A DNA stretch of 64,000 bases, from assembly GCF_030052815.1 (NCBI RefSeq), contig NC_079499.1, positions 81,197,183-81,261,182 of the forward strand, in the 5' to 3' direction. Position 1 is the first letter of the stretch. Each line of letters begins with the position of its first letter. Source of the DNA: Hevea brasiliensis. Its lineage: Eukaryota > Streptophyta > Magnoliopsida > Malpighiales > Euphorbiaceae. The notes under the pieces are model-generated. The model had not been told where the DNA came from, ran no database searches, and worked only from the letters and a program-made list of their open reading frames with translations. This document shows positions 1 through 12,688 of this stretch, in pieces. A program made the translations under genes and the position numbers.

Positions 1-955
1 TACGTACCATATCCAATAGGGTACGATTTCTCCTTTCAGATACACCATTCAGTTGTGGTGTTCCTGGAGGAGTCAGCTGAGAAACAATGCCATGCTCTCT
101 CAAGTATTCATCAAATTCAGTACTCAAATATTCACCTCCACGATCTGATCGAAGAGCTTTAATACTCTTTCCGGTTTGATTTTCTACTTCAGATTTAAAT
201 TCTTTGAACTTTTCAAAAGATTCATGTTTGTATTTCATCAAATACAAATACCCAAACCTTGATTTATCATCAGTAAAGGTAATAAAATAATGAAAGCCCC
301 CTCTAGCCATTTCTTTAAATGGACCACATACATCACTATGTATTAGCTCCAAAATATTTTCAGCTCTTAGGCCCTGTCCAACAAAGGGTGATCTAGTCAT
401 TTTGCCCTGAAGGCAAGATTCACAAGTTGGAGTAGGCTCAGAGTCCAATAAGGATAGAATCCCCATTTTCTCCAATTTTGTAATCCTATCTTCTACAACA
501 TGACATAACCTTAAGTGCCAAATATATTTTGAACTTGAGTTGTTTTTCACCACGGCATTGCTTTCATTTAGATTGCTATACTCTGGCCAGTGGAAACACT
601 TTCTTACTGGTAATGGAAACACTTTCTTATTGGCAATGGAAACACTTTCCTGTTGACAGTGGAAACACTTTCCTTTGCCTTCATCAGCTTTAGTCTTCCT
701 TTTCTGTTTAGCTATTTTCTTAGAAGGACCAGGAATCTGAGGTTTCTTTTTCTTATTCCCCTTCTTCTTGTTGGACTTTCCAGCAGAAGAAGATGCAACC
801 AAAGCTACCTCTTTTCTTTTATTGCCTGGCATATTCTTTTGGGCAATAACCAGCATATTGAGTAAACCAGCTAAGGTGCATTCCTGTTTAGTCATATGGA
901 AATTTGTCACAAAATTTCCCAAAAGACCTGTGAAGGGATCAAGGATCAAATCCGT
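1..955 (-). pseudogene. copia pol fragment: zinc-knuckle remnant, pre-integrase, integrase core
   Basis: The minus-strand frame after gag reads a lysine-rich stretch, then the start of a zinc knuckle (CFHCQQE), then directly a GAG-pre-integrase segment (HLRLCHVVEDRI, then CESCLQGKMTRSPF). The integrase core follows, with HSDVCGP (first catalytic Asp), RSDRGGEY (second Asp) and NGVSERRNRTLLDM (catalytic Glu), and runs off the left edge. The aspartic protease that normally lies between knuckle and pre-integrase is missing, so there is an internal deletion. The deletion junction carries a 23-bp tandem repeat. A stop at about 956-958 separates this segment from gag. The integrase motifs themselves look intact. 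This was a replication polyprotein and is now non-functional. Confidence 0.8.
591..682. repeat. 23-bp tandem repeat, 4 units, at the zinc-knuckle deletion junction
   Basis: The core tggaaacactttc starts at 591, 614, 637 and 660, a strict 23-bp period. It lies where the gag zinc knuckle should continue into protease. Three added units make 69 bp, so the downstream reading frame is preserved. Confidence 0.85.
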
Positions 956-1438
956 CTATAGTTGGAAATCCATGTTGAAGTCAAGATATTCCAACTGCTC
1001 AATCAGCCGAATCATCTTGTGGACATGATCCCCAACATTCTGTCCCTCAGACATCCTCATGCGGAACAGCTGCCTAGATATCTCATACCTAGCATTCCTG
1101 CTGTGCTCACCATACAACTCTTGTAAGTGAAGGAGGATCTCACTCGCACTCTGCATGTTCTCATGTTGCTTCTGTAACTCATTACTCATGGAAGCAAGCA
1201 TGTAACACTTAGCTCTCATATCATGCTCCTTCCACTTATCCAAAGTTTCATGTTCCTCTTGTGTGGCCTCTGGAGGTAAGGGACCAGGAACATTTGAATC
1301 TAGAACATATCCTATATGTTCAAGGTTCAGGACAAGTTTCAAATTTCTTAGCCAATCAGACAGATTAGGTCCTGTCAACCTATTGTGATCAAGTATGCTT
1401 GCAAGGATATTGGATGGTGGTGGTTGTTTTGTGATCAT
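956..1438 (-). pseudogene. copia gag capsid region (UBN2-type)
   Basis: This 160-codon frame starts with ATG at 1438 and resembles copia capsid proteins: an N-terminal LTGPNLSDWLRNLKLVLN, a middle KWKEHDMRAKCYMLASM and a C-terminal GQNVGDHVHKMIRLIEQL. It would form the virus-like particle that packages the element's RNA. The frame stops after NMDFQL, but homologous coding sequence (FVTNFHMTKQEC, then a lysine-rich basic tail) continues downstream in the same element. The stop is therefore probably a mutation, not the natural end of the polyprotein. The start is preceded by a 1.8-kb leader with no other strong coding frame. Confidence 0.8.
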
Positions 1439-3209
1439 TTTTATCAGAAAATTAACTGCATAAAATAACCAGATTAATTAGTAAATGTATCATGTAATTA
1501 ACCAAAATGATTATGGTCTTTTAATCAAATTGGTCCTCCCACTAACTTAGCGAATCCTACACTTCCAAAGTAGAAAACGAAAATCCTAGTTGGATGGATT
1601 TCTAGTGGGTGATTGAATTCTTATAATTCTATTGATCATCCTCAGGTACATCCATTATTGGAATTACAATAAACTATAAGTGAGCAACTCTTTGCCCATC
1701 ACATCTCATGTGAGGTTCAATCCTTTACCTAGCCCCTAATGCTCAAAATCTCAAGTACATCCATTATTGACTTATCTTGCATTAGTTAAGTTGATCCCAT
1801 TGAGCCAGTAATTATGCAAATAATTTTAATGTCCTCAGGTACATCCAATATTGGCCACTAAACCATTTACATATTTACAACATCTCATGCTTAACAATTA
1901 TTCTTAAGAAAATCTCTTAAATAAATTGCATCTTATGTAACTATTTAAAATTTCTTAAAATAATTGCCCCAATGGAGGGCCTATGTTATAATTACTTTAA
2001 TTATAGCATTTCCAACTTAATCATTTGTTTGGAAGATTTTATGGTCATTCTATTTACTATTAAGGTCTCACTTTGCACATTATCCATTTAGCATGCATAT
2101 ATCATATAATTGCATACATTCCCATACATCTCATGCATTCATGGATAAGCAGTAAATATGGTATGATCATGGACTTTCTAAGGGATTCAATTCTGAGCCA
2201 CCAAGAATTGAATCAGGGCATTCCTAGGTGCATTTCATTCATTCATTTTACAAGAGTTGCTGAAGGAGTACATAATCAACACTTGATCTTGAATTCCTCC
2301 CACTGGTCCCACCAATGCTCTTGACCTCCTTAAACTTCTTGCAATCCAATATTATATGGTAATCCTTGGCATACCAAGGCGAATTTACAAGAACTTAAAT
2401 AAATGAAATTACAACCCAAAAATTATTACAAACTTAATAATACATGCCCAAAATAAATTAAAATAAATTAATTAATTTACAATCCCAAAGAAACATAAAA
2501 GAAATAAATCCAATCACATTGGTCTTTTATAGTCCATGATCATCCATCATGCATATCACTATTTAACAATTAAATAAAACATACATACTTAAATTAAATT
2601 GAATATCTCATATTCAACTTAAAAATTCAGATTTGAATATGATTCAAATAAATTTAAAAATTCAGATTTGAATCTCATTCAAACAAATTTAAAAATTCAG
2701 ATTTGAATCACATTCAAACAACTTTAAAAATTCAGATTTGAATCTCATTCAAACATTTTTTAAAAAATCAGATTTGAATCACATTCAAATATTTTTTAAA
2801 AAATCAGATCTGAATTTTATTCAATCAATTTTAAAAAATCAGATTTAAATATGATTCAAACAACTTTAAAAATTCAGATTTGAATCACATTCAAACAACT
2901 TTTAAAATTCAGATTTGAATCACATTCAAACAATTTTTAAAATTCTGATTTGAATCATAATTTAATTGTGTGATAAAAATTCTAATTAAACAATTTAATT
3001 AGACATAAAATGGATCTTAAATCATACAACAATAGCACATTCACCATCCATTTACCTTTGCACACCATTGTGATGCATCAACCATGCACACCATGGTGTT
3101 CATCATTTGTGCCACCACTTTGACTTTGCAACCAGCAATAAACTCTTGATCTCATGATCAAACACACAATTAAATCATATAAACATCAATCTAAATGGCA
3201 AATATAGTG
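1439..3209 (-). other. copia leader between PBS and gag
   Basis: About 1.8 kb of AT-rich leader, long for a copia element. It holds no convincing coding frame. It contains a 35-36-bp minisatellite (2620-2968) and three copies of a tacatccattattgg-like motif near 1645, 1755 and 1839, each preceded by ctcagg or ctcaa. Confidence 0.6.
2620..2968. repeat. minisatellite in copia leader, about 10 units of 35-36 bp
   Basis: Imperfect tandem units share the core cagatttgaat followed about 6 bases later by attcaaa, then an A/T-rich spacer. Each unit thus holds a short inverted repeat (tttgaat / attcaaa). Units differ mainly by single substitutions and short T/A-run changes. Confidence 0.85.
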
Positions 3210-3221
3210 GCTCTGATACCA
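3210..3221 (-). other. primer-binding site, tRNA-Met type (copia)
   Basis: The minus strand reads TGGTATCAGAGC two bases inside the LTR end (CCTTCA). This 12-mer is complementary to the 3' end of plant initiator methionine tRNA and fixes the element's orientation. Confidence 0.92.
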
Positions 3222-3223
3222 AT

Positions 3224-5328
3224 TGAAGGAACGGAAGCGTGAAAAACACAAGTTTATACCATTTAATTCAAAAATTTTCACCTGGGGTCACATGCATCAT
3301 GCAAGATTTATTTTTATCTATTTGATTTCAATGATAAACAACATATTAAAACTCTTTTAATATGTTTTTGGATCTATATTTGCCATTTAAGATTTTAAAA
3401 TTAATCAGATTAATTTTAGAACCCTAGATTAAATCAAGAACGATTACACTAACCTCTTGATGCACTGCAATGGTTCTGCGCCTTTGAGATTCATCTTCAG
3501 GACACCAGATGTTGTCCCTCTAGCTTGTCCACACCAAGAACACCTATGGTAGCCCTTGAATAGCTTCTAAAGCTTTTTCTATTAATTAGAAAATCAAGTT
3601 CTACCTTTTAAGAGATTAAAGATGTAAACAGGACACTAGAAACAATTTCTAGTGTTCTTAATTCAAAAGATTGATGGCTAATCTCTTTGAATTGATAAGA
3701 GATGAAGAAGAAGAGATGAAAACCCTCAAAGTGGCGTGACAAAGGAGTGTGGCTGCTGGTTGTGTTTTATTTTCTCATAACAACACTTAAATAGCTAGGT
3801 TAACACATTAAACCCTTGCCACATGTCACCCTTTGATTAGCTCTAGGTTTAAGTGACCCAATCACATTGTGCCAAGTGTCAAACCTATATTTAATCTTGA
3901 TTTTAATCATCTTACATGATTAAAAAACATTTGGCAAGCTTATGTGTAATCCCATGTGTCACCATCTCATGGTGCCACGTGTAACACTGCAAAATGACCA
4001 AAATGCCCCTGTGTCTTAATTTTGAGTTCTCAACCCAAAATAATTATTTTTCTTCTTCTAATTAATTTATATCAAATATAAATTAATTAATTAATCTCTA
4101 TTAATTAATTTCTCATTAATTAAATTCATATTTAAACACTTTAAATATAAATTTAATTTATACTACACATCCAATAATCTAGATTTGGTTTCAAGTCATG
4201 CTAGGAACTTTGCAATTTAATTGCAAACCAAACCTATTTAATTAATCAATTAAACTCTTTAATTAATTAATTAAATCATATTTAAATAGGTGATAACTTG
4301 TGTATGTATGTGACTTACTAGGCTCATCACTAATTGGCAATGAGACATGATATCAACTCTTAATATCATCAGAACTCTTTCTTACCATAAATGATTTCTC
4401 TAAATCATTTTATGAACCTCATAGACCATGGTTAACACCTAGCATAGCATGCCATGGCCACCCAATTAGTAATAAGGTTTACCTTAAATGAACCTATAAT
4501 CATATGTTACCATGCACTAGAATCTCTGTTACAAAATCCCAACTCAAGCTGGAGTCATGGTTTATGTCAAACTCCATTTGCTATGAATATTATGTTCTCT
4601 TTTAATTCCAGTTCTTGATTAAAAAGATTTTCTCATCAGAAACTCTTTTCTGAATAAATCTATCTGTCCTGGCCAGGAACTTGAAACATCAAGAACAATT
4701 AAATGAACATAGGATTTTATCTCTATTTACTTAGAGGAACAGATTCCATCTTGATCAACACCTACCTCCATATATAACTAGTAGGAGCCAACATATGCCC
4801 ATATACCCATACACAGTACAAGTATGAAAGCAGTATCAAACTCAAACTACCTATATACAATATAACTGTGCTATCTCAGGTCTAAAGATTATATGCACTG
4901 ATATGATTTATGACAAAACATTGACAAGAGTAAACTCCATGTGCTTGTCATAAATGTCACTGGTTCGGCCTACTTATCATTTATAAGTGCCTATCATGTT
5001 TGTCATATGGCATGAGACTCACCATTCCATCTTATTTATATCTCATAGAAATAACTTGGGAACAAACATGAATACAATCTTTCTGGATAAGTCATGTCCT
5101 TATTATGAAGTATCCTCGATTGTGAACCTATTTATGATACTTTGTGCTACAAATATTGTCACTCATATTCTTAACAACTTAAGAATAATATTTCTAACAA
5201 AATATCATTGGACCTTTTCTATTACACATAAATATATTATGTAAACGAAAAAGTGGAAATGCCTTTTATTAATAAAAATATATACAAGATACATACTAAA
5301 TGATATACTCTAGGGCATACTACTAACA
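3224..5328 (-). repeat. 5' LTR of the copia element
   Basis: On the minus strand it starts TGTTAGTAGTATGCCC at 5328 and ends TTCCTTCA at 3224, about 2.1 kb, long for copia. The inner end abuts the primer-binding site. The outer end abuts chromovirus LTR sequence. It is AT-rich, with many ttaattaa runs near 4080-4280. Confidence 0.85.
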
Positions 5329-7607
5329 GGGTAACCCAGTGGGAAGTTGTGGTCCTCGCAACTAGGAGCCCTAAACCCGAGAGAAAATTCATAAAATAAT
5401 TTTCAGGACTCTAGAGAAGAGTCATTGAGGTTTCTATGGCGTTAGAATGCCAAGAAAATGCTTAGAAAAATTTTTCAATCTGTACAGACAATTTTAGTCT
5501 GTTAAGCCAAACGAAGGGCATTTTGGTCATTTCATCTTTAGAGATTATTTTTGGCCCACTTTTCTAGTTAAGTAAATAATTATTATAATCTAAAATATGA
5601 ATAAATATTGCTAAAATTAAATTGAAAATGAGTAGAGAAGAAAGGAAAAGAAAATGAGAAAAATGTCAATTATGACATCACCATGAAGTCATTAAAAGTG
5701 CTCCCACCAATCACATTTGAACAAGCTATTATAAACCAATTAAAAAGAGGTAAAATGAGGTAAAAATAAACAAAATACAATCTACCTTCTTCCCTAACCA
5801 AACCAAGCGTCACCCTTCCCCAACCCAACCTCCATGGAAGCTTAAAGCAAGCTTTAAATCGCACCTTATCTCACCTTGAAACCACTACCTTGCTTCACAA
5901 AAAATTGATCTTGCATCTTGAACAACCTCTAGGTAGCAAAAAGAAGAAGGAAAAAGGAAGTTTTGGAGACTTGGAAGAGTTAGCAATTGAGGTTAGTGCC
6001 TATACTCACGTCCCTATCTTTTTAATCCTTGTTAGGAAGATAAATTAAATGTGAATTTATTGTAAAAGTGAACAAAACAATTATATTGAAGTATGTATGA
6101 AAATCGGCAGCCATGGGAGAAGGATGAGAATTTTTTATTTGTATGACTTGAATTGTTTAGAAGTGGTTTGTGAACTATGTGTGTTGGATGAGTTAGATGA
6201 CATGAAAAGCATGAAATGGACACTTGGAAATTAGGGTTTGTGAAAAAATTGTAGTTTTGCTTATGAAATGGTATATTAACCTTGTAATGGTCAATTAGTG
6301 ACCATTTGAATGTGTGTGAAGAGGAATTGAAGTGAGTAAGGATAATGGAGTGGAGTTTAGGCATGCTACCCTTGCTGACTTGTAGGACTAGGTATGAGTC
6401 CAGCAGGTTTGGGCAGCTATAAATGGAGTTGTATAGGTTCAATTAGTGCAAGGCTAATTGGACATGAAACTAGACACATAATGGCACAACTTTGGTGAAG
6501 AAATCCTGCCCAGAAAACCAAACCTAGTTGACCTAAAAATTGCCCTAATCCGGGTGACTTACATTCTGCCTGGGCAAAATGACTAAATAAGCAGTATTTA
6601 TTCATTTGGTCATAACTCAGTATAGAAAGGACCAATTAACTTGAAATTTTACCAGTAGAAATTTGAGATATAGACCTACAACTTTCATGAAGAAAACAAA
6701 CCCAAATTTTGACCATAACATGTCCAAAAACTGACTTGCAGTCAATGTACAAAAAAGGGCAGAATTGGTTCTGTCCAGAAAATCTGGAAAATTTGCAATC
6801 CGGCCAGTTATGGTGTTTAGGCCATAACTTGAGCTACAAAACTCCAAATAGAGTGATTCAAAAAAAGAAATGTAACTAGACACAATAGGGAACAACTTTC
6901 ATGAAGACAATTTTGCCAAATTCCTACTGTACAAATGACCAATAGAACTGTAAACTTAGTGCTTGAAATCTAAAAATTGTGAATAACTAACACTAAGCTT
7001 TGAAATGGTATTGGCAACCAATACCAACAACTTTAGAATGCAAAATGTGGTATCTTGGTGAACTTAGGTTCAACAAATTTATTATGTATTAAAAAGTCAA
7101 TAATTTGAGTGAATAGTAATGTAAATAGTAATACAAGGACACAAAGTGTAATAACTAAATTGTTAGAGAAAATTAAGGCATGAAATTTGAAATCCATGAA
7201 ATATTCATGGATTACTTGGAATAGATAATTGAGATTTATACTCCCAACACTAGTGGAATTCATAATGTATTAGCAATAGAACCTGAAGTATGAAATGTAC
7301 TTCACATGAATAGATTGTTGAATGTATAAATGAGATAAAAGTGTCATTTGGGATTTAGGTTCCCATTAAGAGAGAAAGGAAAGATGATGAATGTAAATGG
7401 TACGTGAAACTAACTGAATGTGAATTGAAATTAGTATGAATATTATGATGAATGTATAAATTATGGAATTTATCATGAAATAATGAAATCATAAAATACA
7501 ATATATTAATATTTAATGATATTATGTGCCCTTGTATTGCCTAGACACGTGTGCCAGATTGGATAGATTGGCATGCCAATAAGGTATTATTTTAGCATTA
7601 CTGTGAA

Positions 7608-7691
7608 AGGCTTTATGCTTGTATTCATGGCTTTTATGCCCGTATTCATGGCTTTTATGCCCGATTATGTGTTATCATGGCTTTTTAGCCA
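7608..7691. repeat. short tandem repeat in family A LTR (about 21-bp unit)
   Basis: The unit is built on gtattcatggcttttatgcc, with 2-3 copies here, and ends in atggctttttagccat, which can fold into a hairpin. Copy number differs between LTRs of the same family. Confidence 0.75.
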
Positions 7692-8273
7692 TACTGACTG
7701 CATACGTGGTTGACGTTCCACGTCCTATGGTATGATGGCCCTAGGCACCGCGGTGTCCACTGCGAATGACCCATTATCCAGTTTAGTCAGCCTGTCATAG
7801 GTTACTTGGGCAGTCCAATTTATTTAAATAAGTTACGAATATTAACAATTAAAAATGCTAAAAAGAAAATAAATGAGAAGAAGTTCTGAAATAAATTAGA
7901 TTAGCTTCAAAAATTTGTTCCTTAGAATGATCTGAAGTAAATTAAATTAGTTCTAAAAATTTTAAATATTACGAAATGATTGTAAACAACTTAAAAAGTA
8001 TCAAGAAAGTGATGAAAAGACTAGCAGAAGAGGTATAACTTAAATAATATTACAAATGTGACTTACATAAGAATATAAGTTTAAATTTTAGATTATTCGT
8101 ATCTGGTACGTTATTAATGCAAATTTCTAAACTGAGTACCTCCAAAGAAGAACATGGCAGGATAGAGGAAAGTTAATATTAGAAACTAAAATAATTATGA
8201 ATCTAAATTATTCGAATTATGGTTTATTTCTACCTTTGTTTGTATATTATTTTCTTGCTATATTATTGCACCA

Positions 8274-8317
8274 CTAAGCAGCAATGTTTAGCCCGATGGA
8301 TTTGTTTCCTCGCGCAG
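8274..8317 (+). promoter_or_regulatory. paired stem-loops in LTR (copy 1)
   Basis: The first stem is CTAAGC with GTTTAG, allowing one G-U pair. The second is GCCCGA with TCGCGC and has a mismatch. A perfect version is at 30721-30762. Confidence 0.5.
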
Positions 8318-9033
8318 GTACTGAAGTTAAAACCCAATGAATACTAAACAGAGATTTTGGAGTTCTGATTTGCAGAGTGTCAAAGGTTGTCACCTCCTCA
8401 GCAATGCATGTAGATAGGACCCATATAGATTATATTATGTATTTTGAGCATTATAATTAGTTATTATTTGTAATGTAAATTATAAATTGTATGTTGAAAT
8501 ATAGATTATAGAACTGTAATTAATTTGTAGATCATGTAAATTATGAATTTATGTAATCAGTCTGTAAATCATGTAAATTAATGAAACTTGAGAATTTATA
8601 TATATAGATTGAGCACGAATGGAAATGCATGGAAATAAATATGAAATTGAGATATATGAATGAGATGTGAATTATGAGATAGTTATGAGAATAATTGATG
8701 AGATTTTATTTTGAAAATATTGTTGAATTTCGAACAGGTGAATAGTAAAACACGTCAAATGATAATAAAATATGGGAAACTCTGTTAGTTTCTCCGTCAA
8801 AAAATAATCGATATTAAATATAACGAGAACAAAATTTTTAAAGGAATAAAGTAAGATAAGATAGGGTGCTCCGGCACCGAATGTAGCACACTTTGCTCGG
8901 CTACACTGTAGTCGGGTGAGGGGTGTTACAGTCTCCAGATGAAATTCCTATAGAAATTGAGACAGATCAACCTAATCTATCTATATAGAAAATGGCATGA
9001 ACTTCATAATCATCTTTATTTCCCAACATTTAC

Positions 9034-10257
9034 CTGAAGCTCAGGTGGCTGTGGATTACTTCTCAATAATGCAGGTAGTGTTGGAGCTTCCAAAATCTAC
9101 ATGAATAAATGAAAATTTCAGTTCACGCAAAAGGAACCATACTTGCCTCATAAAAAGACAATAGAGAAAAGAAAATTACCTTCTTGTTTAGTGGTCTAGC
9201 TTTAAACTTTGGAATTTTCGCCATTATCTCTTCTTCAAACTCAGCAGTACTTTTTACGTTGACTGAACAAACACATTGACTTGTTTCAAGCTCAAGTTCC
9301 TTAGGTATTGTCAATGTGAGTTGAGATTTCCTCTGGATAATAGAAGCAACATCATCCTGAATTTAAATAATGAAAGGAATTTGGAAAAGAGGGGAAAAAA
9401 AGGAAGCAAGAATAATAAGAGTTTCCATTTTACACATGTGAGAGAGAACTTCTAATATGTGGCAGCAACAAGTTTCAAGTACTTGATTGGAACTTTTTCA
9501 TCATCTCTGCCATTGAAACAAATGTTGTTGGTGTTGCTGGTTCCCGAACATAAACCTTAAGATGGAAAAATAGTGTTTAATAATTCAGTTCCCGAATTTT
9601 CACAACTAACAAACATAAGAAGATTTCAATTTCACAAAGACAACAAACCTTTCTCTCTTCTTTCTACATTTTATTGGCAACAGATGAATTGGAATGGCCG
9701 CTGATGACACCCAATTTTAACTTGTGATGCAATGGTTGTGGGGGTTTAACATTAAGAATCTGGAATTTTAATAAAATTAGGGACTGTTTAAGCAAGTCAA
9801 ATTAAAATAAATAATAGTTCAAATCCCCTGTCTGGATCTCCCTCTTTTATGCTTCTGCCTCTTAATGGCCTGGTTCTCATGAGCCAAATTGGGAGTCCCA
9901 GTAGCATTTTTTATAGTTGCATCACTATATAATAAGACAAGTAATAGCACCTCATCATCTTGCTACCAAACAAACAAACTTCAATACAGAAGATCACAAA
10001 AAGTTTATTTAAGAACCAAACGTTCTAACATTTCTGGTCTGGAGCCTCTAACTTGCGAGGACTATTGTTGACCCTTTGCCTTCAATACAGATGGATTCCT
10101 AACCAAACTGGCTACGTATTTAGCTGATTGATGCTTCTTGGAATTGGTCAATCGGCCTTTATTCTGAGAAAACACTGGTGGCTTAAGGGTGCAGCAAGTT
10201 TCAAATTTATTGTTCTCTCTACCATGGGCAGGCTCAATTTGGATAGAACTAGGACTT
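9034..10257 (-). pseudogene. TPX2: TPX2-like microtubule-associated protein, middle exons, decayed
   Basis: Six exon-like blocks run right to left, with usable splice borders on nearly all: 10053-10257, about 9828-9927, 9649-9720, 9436-9555, 9180-9356 and 9034-9096. Diagnostic motifs are SAKYVASLVRNPS, ENQAIKRQK, FVSMAEMMKKFQSST, MAKIPKFKARPLNKK and ILEAPTLPAL. The last two are hallmarks of the central (importin-binding) region of plant TPX2, a nuclear and spindle protein that activates Aurora kinase and nucleates microtubules. The last four blocks are phase 0. Three in-frame stops (10062-10064 TAG, 9664-9666 TAG, 9475-9477 TGA) each look like CAG/AAG- or CGA-type codons gone to stop. The acceptor of block 9828-9927 also implies a one-base shift. 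The 3' exons are absent next to the chromovirus LTR. Family assignment is strong; loss of function is inferred from the stops. Confidence 0.82.
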
Positions 10258-10316
10258 CTGGCAAGAAAAATGAGGTCAGAACTTGAAAACACAATCAAGA
10301 AGATTATTATAATGAA

Positions 10317-10321
10317 CACAG
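10317..10321. repeat. target-site duplication cacag, left copy
   Basis: cacag directly precedes the left LTR end (tgacgag). The same 5-mer follows the right LTR end at 21667-21671. Confidence 0.85.
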
Positions 10322-12688
10322 TGACGAGTGTCAAGGTCACCAATTAAATTACTATTTATCCTAATCCAATTAACTTATAGTTAGAACAAATAGGATATTG
10401 TTCCCACAGAGAGTGTGTAATTAAGCTAATTCAATCTCAGAAGTAACTAAACTAATTAAACTAAAACTAATTAATACTAACTAAATAGGGGCTATGATTC
10501 GATTTTATAGAGAAAATAGAAGAAACAATTTAAAGACTAATTTACCAAATACCTAATGTATGCAAGACACTAAGATGAATGAGTTTGATGCTGAAACGAT
10601 GATATGACAAACTTTAGCATAGATAACCAATTCCACTACTTTTTTAACATTAATCATGGACCAAAATTAAGTTAATTTAGTTTATACAATTTGATTGTGG
10701 AGTATTACATGTGTGATCACTCCCTATCTCTTCTTAAGCTTAGATTAATTAGCTAATGAGCATAACTAACCCCTAATCTTAAGATCAATCCCATCATGTG
10801 TGTGAATTAAATTCAATGATTGCATTAATGTACCAAAGAGACATCATCAAAACAAGGTAGTGTAGATGAAATGTGCATAAACACTTATCCTAACTCATAT
10901 ACTTTTAATTAATAATGACGAATACTCAACATATTAATTGCTACCACTTTGAATAATTAACTTAATAATTACGGATTAAGTTAATTAAACTAACTTTAGA
11001 ATCACAAGAAAATTAGTGTGCTTCCGAATAACATGCATTCATTGATTCAATCACAAAAGTATATGAATGTATGAACAAAATTAAGCTTCGTCATAAAAAA
11101 TAGAATCAAGGTCTCACAATGTTAACTTGGTAGTTTTATGGCATCTATGCTAAGAATCTAATCCACTAACACATAACTAAAAACAAAACATAAAATAAAA
11201 GAGATAAAGTTATGGAAAACATATTCCCCAATTGAATACACTTGAAATCCTTTGAAGATATACTAAGATAAATATGCGGCCACACTAGGGTTGTGCCAAA
11301 CAGATCTCCAACTTAATGAACTCCTTGTTGTCGTGGGGTACGATGCTCTAAAAACTCAACTCTTCAACTTAAAAATAGCCACAAATATGTTATGATGTAT
11401 GCATAATGGTGGCCTCCTTATACTTGCAAAAACCTAAGGAATTTTTAATGCAAAAATCCCTAGATTTCCTTAGATAATATTCGGCCAATATGAGAAAGGG
11501 GAGAAGAATGAAGTTTCTGATGCAAGTTATTAATTTCTCATCATTCCTAAGGCCCCTTTATATAGTGTTGCTTAGGTGAAGTTTCATTAGGAAGAGGACT
11601 TCATGCCTTAGCCAAATTCTTCATGGGAGGATTTGGCTGGATGTTCTTGCTTAAATATGATTGGTTTATGCATATTATCTTGCATATGATTGGCTAAAGA
11701 GAGTTCATGAAGATGTGGAGATCAGAATCCAACTCTAAGCATAAATTCTGATGTTAGTCGAATTTTCCATGGTGGTGTGATCATTGTTTAAGCTCTTGTT
11801 GGTTGGAGTGCTATATGTCTTTTCCTCATTGGTCCATGCATGTCATCCCCTTAATAAAACCAATCCTATAGGAAAGATAAATCCAATCTTGCTAAACTAG
11901 GATAGGGATTCGGAATCTTCAAGCAATAAGGAAAAGAAAGCAAACTCATCTTTAATTCTATCCATCCATATTACCACACATGTGCACTCTTCACATGCTT
12001 GGCTAATCACATGATGCCAACGCATTAATGAACTAATCAACACATGTTTAATTAGTTTATGACACATGTCATGCAATTAAAAGCCCTAGCCTATTAATAA
12101 CCCCATTAAACATTAGTTATCACTACTTAAGCCCAAAATAAAATATGTATTTTATAAGCCCACAACAGAAATTAAATAAGGCACTTCAAACGTGGGTCTA
12201 TATTAAGACATGCTTAACTTAAGGCCTTTATTGGACACATGTCCAAATTAAGACCAAAAGCCAAAAATTAATTTAAGACATCATAAAAACACATGTAAAA
12301 GCCCAATAAGCATGTCTTACACATTTCACTATGCATCTACCATGACAAGAATATAATATATGCCCAAAATGCCCTTAAACATTCAGAACATGTAAATTAA
12401 GCCTAAACTTAACCAAGATTGAATCTTTTTCAATCCAAAATTTTTCTTAACCTTAGATAAACATAGAAGAACATCAATTAAGGTGAAAAATATAAAAAAC
12501 AATTCTGGACCAAATTACCCTTGAGTGCAAAAATAGCTTAAATTTTTATAATTGAGCATATATTCATCATAAGCATCCTAAGTGACCTATAATCATAAAA
12601 ACTTAACCTAAGAGATTAAATAAATCATGAAAACATAACAAAAGACTAAGGATTATACCATAAAAGTGTGCATAAAATGCACTCAATA
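10322..12688 (-). repeat. 3' LTR of the Athila-like element
   Basis: On the minus strand it starts TATTGAGTGCATTTTATGC (the partner LTR has TGTTGAGTGC, so the terminal TG has mutated) and ends GACACTCGTCA. It is 2367 bp, colinear throughout with 19324-21666. A block near 11500-11900 is longer than in the partner. Confidence 0.9.

Larger units (their letters stand above)
1..5328 (-). mobile_element. Ty1/copia LTR retrotransposon, 5' half only
   Basis: Read on the minus strand, the order is a long LTR (3224-5328), a tRNA-Met-type primer-binding site, a long leader, gag (956-1438), a zinc-knuckle remnant, and pre-integrase plus integrase up to the window edge. Integrase before reverse transcriptase is the copia order. 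Reverse transcriptase, RNase H and the 3' LTR lie left of the window. The element sits inside a chromovirus LTR: the sequence from 5329 continues that LTR about 200 bases in. The right-hand flank gggta should be the 5-bp target duplication, but its partner is off-window. Confidence in the class is high; I do not assign a lineage. Confidence 0.9.
5329..8930 (+). repeat. chromovirus LTR (family A), right-hand part, probably a solo LTR
   Basis: Starting in gggtaacccagtggg, this matches the LTRs at 27171, 45695 and 59117 from about base 200 onward and ends gtcgggtgaggggtgttaca at 8930. The missing left end is beyond the copia insertion. No primer-binding site follows, so it is a solo LTR or a 3' LTR. 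It holds the 21-bp repeat cluster, a stem-loop pair and a palindrome remnant (6583-6609) shared by the family. Open frames inside are short and not conserved. Confidence 0.85.

Noticed and set aside
653..1028. Plus-strand open frames opposite the copia gag/zinc-knuckle region
   Set aside because: They are the antisense of a recognisable minus-strand gag tail and have no domain of their own.
5670..7263. Several minus-strand open frames of 64-136 codons in the family A LTR
   Set aside because: They lie inside an LTR, are antisense to it, are not conserved in the sister LTRs as frames, and match no family I recognise.
7738..7756. GC-rich palindrome caccgcggtg in family A LTRs as a stand-alone regulatory site
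   Set aside because: It is only 10 bp and its conservation is expected from LTR homology; I found no independent support.
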